This document shows, piece by piece, positions 4,746 to 7,589 of a stretch of DNA of 7,589 nucleotides. The translations under genes were made by a program, and so were the position numbers. The stretch lies in the NCBI GenBank assembly GCA_021161305.1, contig JAGHAW010000272.1, positions 1-7,589 on the forward strand, given 5' to 3'. Within the stretch, counting starts at the first letter, position 1. Every line of letters starts with the position of its first letter. Below the pieces are notes generated by a model. It saw only the letters and a list, made by a program, of their open reading frames with translations, was not told the DNA's origin and searched no databases. Source of the DNA: Sulfurimonas sp. Lineage in GTDB: Bacteria > Campylobacterota > Campylobacteria > Campylobacterales > Sulfurimonadaceae.

Positions 4746-7322
4746 TTACGAAACAGTTACTTCAATCTCATTATCTTTCATATCAAAAGCAACTTTTGAA
4801 CCCTCAGCTACTTTTCCCTCCAATATCAAATCAGCTAAACGATCTTCAACTATTTCATAGAGAGCTCTTTTAAGTGGTCTAGCACCATAAACAGGATCAA
4901 ACCCAGCCTCTGCAATGAATGCCTTAGCACTATCGCTAAGAATTAGTTCTATATCTCTTTGTTCAACTTTTTTATTTATCTCATTAAAGAAAAGAGAAAC
5001 TATATCTACTATCTCATCTCTACCTAAAGCATTAAAGATTACAATATCATCTAAACGATTTAAAAATTCCGGTTTAAATGCTTGTTTTAACTCATTCATA
5101 ACCATACTGTCTAATTCATCCGAAGACGGATTATTTATAATCTTATCACTTGCAATATTTGAAGTTAAGATGATTATAGTGTTGGTAAAATCAACTGTTA
5201 CACCTTTGTTATCTGTAAGTCTTCCATCATCTAAAACTTGAAGCAGAACATTGAAAACATCAGGATGAGCTTTTTCTACCTCATCAAACAGTATAACACT
5301 ATATGGTTTTCTTCTAACTGCTTCAGTTAGTTGTCCGCCCTCTTCATATCCTACATATCCTGGTGCTGCACCAACCAAACGAGAGACTGCATGTTTCTCC
5401 ATATATTCACTCATATCTATTCGTATCAATGCCTCTTGGCTGTCAAAAAGAAACTGTGCCAAAGTTTTAGCAGTTTGAGTTTTACCCACACCCGTTGGAC
5501 CAAGAAACAAAAAACTGCCTATTGGCGAAGTTGCATCTGATAATCCAGCTTTATTTCTTTTTATAGCTCTTGCTATGGCATGAGTCGCTTTAGACTGACC
5601 GATAACATCACGATTTAATTCATCTTCAACATTTAAGATTCTATCCTTTTCCCCTTGAAGCATTTTTTTAACCGGAATACGCGTCCATCTTGAAACTACA
5701 CTTGCTATCGCCTCTTCATCAACAGAGTTTTTAAGCAGAGTTCCAGCTGCTTGAAGTTTTTCCCAGTTCTCATTTATACTTTTTTCATCTTCTAAAAGTT
5801 TTGGTATCTCTCCGTACTCTATCTCAGCAGCACGGTTAAAGTCTGATGAATTTTTTGCATTTTGAGCCTCTCTTCTTTTTAACTCTATATCATTTTTAAC
5901 TGTCGAGATTCTTTCAAAAACCTCTTTTTCAGTTGCAAATTGAGATTCAAGATCTCTTACTCTCTCCTCAACATCAGCCAACTCTTTTACTATCTCTTCT
6001 AAACGCTTTGTATTGGATGGGGTATCTTCCATCTTTAACGCTTCTCTCTCAACTTGAAGTTCTGAACTTAATCTTTTTGCTAAACTTAGTGCATGCGGTT
6101 CTGATTCTATCTGCATCTTTAACTCAGCAGCAGCTTCATCTATAAGGTCTATCGCTTTATCCGGCAGAAATCTATCTGCAATATATCTATCTGAAAGTTT
6201 TGCTGCAGCTACCAAAGCACTATCTGTAATGGTAACATTATGGTGAGTCTCGAGTCTCTCTTTAATCCCACGAAGAATTTGCAAAGACTGATTTACAGTC
6301 GGCTCATCAAGGGTAATAGGTAAAAATCTTCTCTGCAAAGCTGCATCTTTTTCAAAATACTTTCTATACTCTTTTAGAGTTGTAGCACCGATGGTATGAA
6401 GTTCACCTCTTGCAAGAGCCGGTTTTAAAATGTTTGCAGCATCCATACTACCCTCACTTGCCCCTGCTCCGACTATGGTGTGAATCTCATCAATAAAAAG
6501 CACAATATTTCCACTTTGTTTTACTTCATCAATAACAGCTTTTAGTCTGTCTTCAAACTCTCCTCTATATTTTGCACCAGCAATTAAAGCACTCATATCA
6601 AGAGCGATTACTCTTTTGTTTTGGAGGGATGTTGGTACATTTCCATCACTGATTCTCTGTGCAAGTCCCTCAACCAAAGCTGTTTTACCAACCCCTGGTT
6701 CACCCAAAAGCATTGGATTATTTTTAGTTTTACGAATCAAAATCTGCATCATACGACTTATCTCTTCATCACGACCTATAACGGGTGAAAGGTTACCCTC
6801 TGCTGCTTGGGTAGTTAAATCTATACCATACTTCTCTAAAGACTCCAGAGTCTCATCGGAACTTTGAGAATCAATCTTAGCCCCTCCACGAGAAGCCTCT
6901 AAATTTTTAGCAAGTTCCATTACATCTATATATTTTGCCAAAATTGTTGAAAATGGCTCAGTTTTTAAATTCGCTAATATATATGTATCTACAGCTAAAT
7001 AACTATCCCCATTTTTTGTCATAAGTCCGGCACCACTCTCAAGAGTTGATACAAAATTTCTTGATAATTTAATATTCTCTTTTGATACACTAGAAGATTT
7101 AGGCAGTTTTTCAGAGAGACTTTTTACATCCAACTCCATCGCCACCTTATCTATGTTCATCTTATTAAACATCTGATTAAGTACAGAATCGGAATTTGTA
7201 AGCAATGCCCATAAAAAATGAACCGACCCAACCTCTTGATTTTTATTATGCAAAGCCAAAGATATTGAAGACTCTATCGCCTGTGTCATGTTATGTGTTA
7301 ATTTTTCAAAAATGTTATTCAT
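4746..7322 (-). CDS. clpB: ATP-dependent chaperone/disaggregase ClpB (Hsp100)
   Basis: ClpB is a cytoplasmic hexameric AAA+ machine that, with DnaK/DnaJ/GrpE, pulls proteins out of aggregates after heat stress. The 858 residues match the family's length. The N-domain covers about 1-145. The first AAA+ module has Walker A GEPGVGKT (207-214), pore loop KYRG (251-254), Walker B VLFIDEIH (274-281) and an RRF arginine-finger region (331-333). A coiled-coil M-domain at about 405-530 marks ClpB and excludes ClpA and ClpC. The second module has Walker A GPTGVGKT (608-615), pore loop GYVG (655-658), Walker B VILFDEVEK (676-684) and sensor-2 GARPLKRA (813-820). No key residue is missing, and no ClpP-binding loop is evident. 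The ATG at 7322 has AAAGG 8 bases upstream. A strong promoter with an HspR-type operator lies immediately before it. Confidence 0.98.
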   Translation of the reverse strand: MNNIFEKLTHNMTQAIESSISLALHNKNQEVGSVHFLWALLTNSDSVLNQMFNKMNIDKVAMELDVKSLSEKLPKSSSVSKENIKLSRNFVSTLESGAGLMTKNGDSYLAVDTYILANLKTEPFSTILAKYIDVMELAKNLEASRGGAKIDSQSSDETLESLEKYGIDLTTQAAEGNLSPVIGRDEEISRMMQILIRKTKNNPMLLGEPGVGKTALVEGLAQRISDGNVPTSLQNKRVIALDMSALIAGAKYRGEFEDRLKAVIDEVKQSGNIVLFIDEIHTIVGAGASEGSMDAANILKPALARGELHTIGATTLKEYRKYFEKDAALQRRFLPITLDEPTVNQSLQILRGIKERLETHHNVTITDSALVAAAKLSDRYIADRFLPDKAIDLIDEAAAELKMQIESEPHALSLAKRLSSELQVEREALKMEDTPSNTKRLEEIVKELADVEERVRDLESQFATEKEVFERISTVKNDIELKRREAQNAKNSSDFNRAAEIEYGEIPKLLEDEKSINENWEKLQAAGTLLKNSVDEEAIASVVSRWTRIPVKKMLQGEKDRILNVEDELNRDVIGQSKATHAIARAIKRNKAGLSDATSPIGSFLFLGPTGVGKTQTAKTLAQFLFDSQEALIRIDMSEYMEKHAVSRLVGAAPGYVGYEEGGQLTEAVRRKPYSVILFDEVEKAHPDVFNVLLQVLDDGRLTDNKGVTVDFTNTIIILTSNIASDKIINNPSSDELDSMVMNELKQAFKPEFLNRLDDIVIFNALGRDEIVDIVSLFFNEINKKVEQRDIELILSDSAKAFIAEAGFDPVYGARPLKRALYEIVEDRLADLILEGKVAEGSKVAFDMKDNEIEVTVS

Positions 7323-7351
7323 TACTAAGCCCTTTAATTTGATATGTAATC

Positions 7352-7381
7352 ATTATATCATATTGAGTGACTTAGTGTCAA
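7352..7381 (-). promoter_or_regulatory. Consensus sigma70 promoter of clpB
   Basis: On the minus strand a perfect TTGACA (7381-7376) is followed after 18 bases by a perfect TATAAT (7357-7352) carrying the TGn extension (TGA at 7360-7358). Transcription should begin near 7345, giving a leader of about 23 bases before the clpB ATG. A match to both hexamers is unusual in this phylum and suggests a strong promoter held in check by a repressor. Confidence 0.85.
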
Positions 7382-7382
7382 G
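7362..7382 (-). promoter_or_regulatory. HAIR-like operator (predicted HspR site) overlapping the clpB promoter
   Basis: The minus strand reads CTTGACA, seven bases, ACTCAAT. The HspR-associated inverted repeat is CTTGAGT-N7-ACTCAAG, so the half-sites match 5 of 7 and 6 of 7 with exact spacing. It covers the -35 hexamer and most of the spacer, so a bound repressor would block RNA polymerase. HspR is known to repress chaperone genes in Helicobacter and Campylobacter, including clpB in C. jejuni. That HspR binds here is inferred; hspR itself is not in the window. Confidence 0.7.
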
Positions 7383-7386
7383 CTAG

Positions 7387-7410
7387 TTTAGTTATATCAA
7401 CGCAACTAAA
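7387..7410. repeat. Perfect 7-bp inverted repeat upstream of the clpB -35
   Basis: TTTAGTT, ten bases, AACTAAA form a perfect dyad that begins 5 bases upstream of the clpB -35 hexamer. Neither strand has a T run after it, so it is not a typical intrinsic terminator. Its position suits an operator or activator site, but it matches no regulator motif I know; it is not CIRCE (TTAGCACTC-N9-GAGTGCTAA). A 7-bp dyad in AT-rich DNA can also arise by chance. Confidence 0.4.
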
Positions 7411-7589
7411 ACAGATAAAACATGGGCGGAACAAATCAAATACCCATATTGTTTCACAATAAAAAACTGTTATCGTATCTATTTGAATAATAATGATGAC
7501 AACGATTCTGATACTTTAGTCTGAATAAGGTTTATTTTATATACTATATATTATAATTTGTTATCATTTAGAGATATTTTAAGCTTTAA
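7411..7589. other. AT-rich intergenic sequence upstream of clpB, no gene recognised
   Basis: All six frames are broken by frequent stops. The longest ATG-initiated stretch I found is 22 codons on the plus strand from 7422 (starting MGGTNQIP), without a ribosome binding site, and I do not call it a gene. Small dyads are present: ATTGT-TTC-ACAAT at 7448-7460 followed by six A residues, and a TATATA-C-TATATA palindrome at 7538-7550. A plus-strand TATAAT at 7552-7557 could belong to a divergent promoter for a gene beyond the right edge, but no -35 supports it. Confidence 0.5.

Noticed and set aside
4915..6867. Several plus-strand open frames of 69-108 codons inside clpB
   Set aside because: All lie antisense to a full-length, highly conserved ClpB and show no motif or start signal.
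7421..7449. ATGGG...CCCAT inverted repeat as a hairpin or terminator
   Set aside because: Stem of only 5 bp with a 16-base loop and no T run on either strand.
7422..7490. Possible 22-codon plus-strand peptide upstream of clpB
   Set aside because: No ribosome binding site, an in-frame stop two codons before the ATG, and length expected by chance in AT-rich DNA.
7483..7512. Fur-box-like AATAATAATGAT stretch
   Set aside because: Only one and a half hexamers resemble the NATAAT repeat and the inverted half is missing, so support is too weak in such AT-rich sequence.

Overview
The window is a low-GC, gene-dense stretch of a bacterial chromosome in which every recognisable gene lies on the minus strand. 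Read in the direction of transcription (right to left), the order is clpB, a small tetrahaem cytochrome c, rpmH, rnpA, yidD, yidC, jag (khpB) and mnmE; mnmE runs off the left edge. The AT-rich codon use, the protein character, the periplasmic multihaem cytochrome and an HspR-type operator in front of clpB point to Campylobacterota (Epsilonproteobacteria), most likely a free-living Sulfurimonas/Sulfurovum-like organism. The phylum-level call is fairly firm; the genus is a guess.

Right edge to 7323: about 267 bases without a recognisable gene, holding the clpB control region. It has a near-perfect sigma70 promoter (TTGACA, 18 bp, TATAAT with a TG extension). A HAIR-like inverted repeat overlaps the promoter's -35 and spacer, and an unassigned 7-bp inverted repeat lies just upstream. 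The outer part is AT-rich and looks non-coding.

7322 to 4367: clpB encodes a full-length 858-residue Hsp100 disaggregase. It is followed after 25 bases by a 117-residue exported cytochrome with four CxxCH haem sites, which appears to be a duplicated di-haem module. No terminator is visible between them, so they may be co-transcribed.

4366 to 1: a 67-base gap with a plausible -10 element and a good ribosome binding site precedes the conserved cluster rpmH-rnpA-yidD-yidC-jag-mnmE. It combines ribosomal protein L34, the RNase P protein, a membrane-insertion factor, the membrane insertase, an RNA-binding protein and a tRNA-modifying GTPase. From rpmH to jag each cistron overlaps the next by 7 to 13 bases, and mnmE follows jag after 3 bases. 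yidD and yidC start with GTG. rnpA has no ATG, GTG or TTG codon in its frame, and its best start is an ATT inside the end of rpmH. In many bacteria this cluster adjoins dnaA and oriC; here clpB and the cytochrome occupy that place.

I found no mobile element, CRISPR array, tRNA, rRNA or new multi-gene system. The points most worth a second look are the non-canonical rnpA start, the HspR-type operator on clpB, the duplicated tetrahaem cytochrome behind clpB, and the altered R3H motif in Jag.
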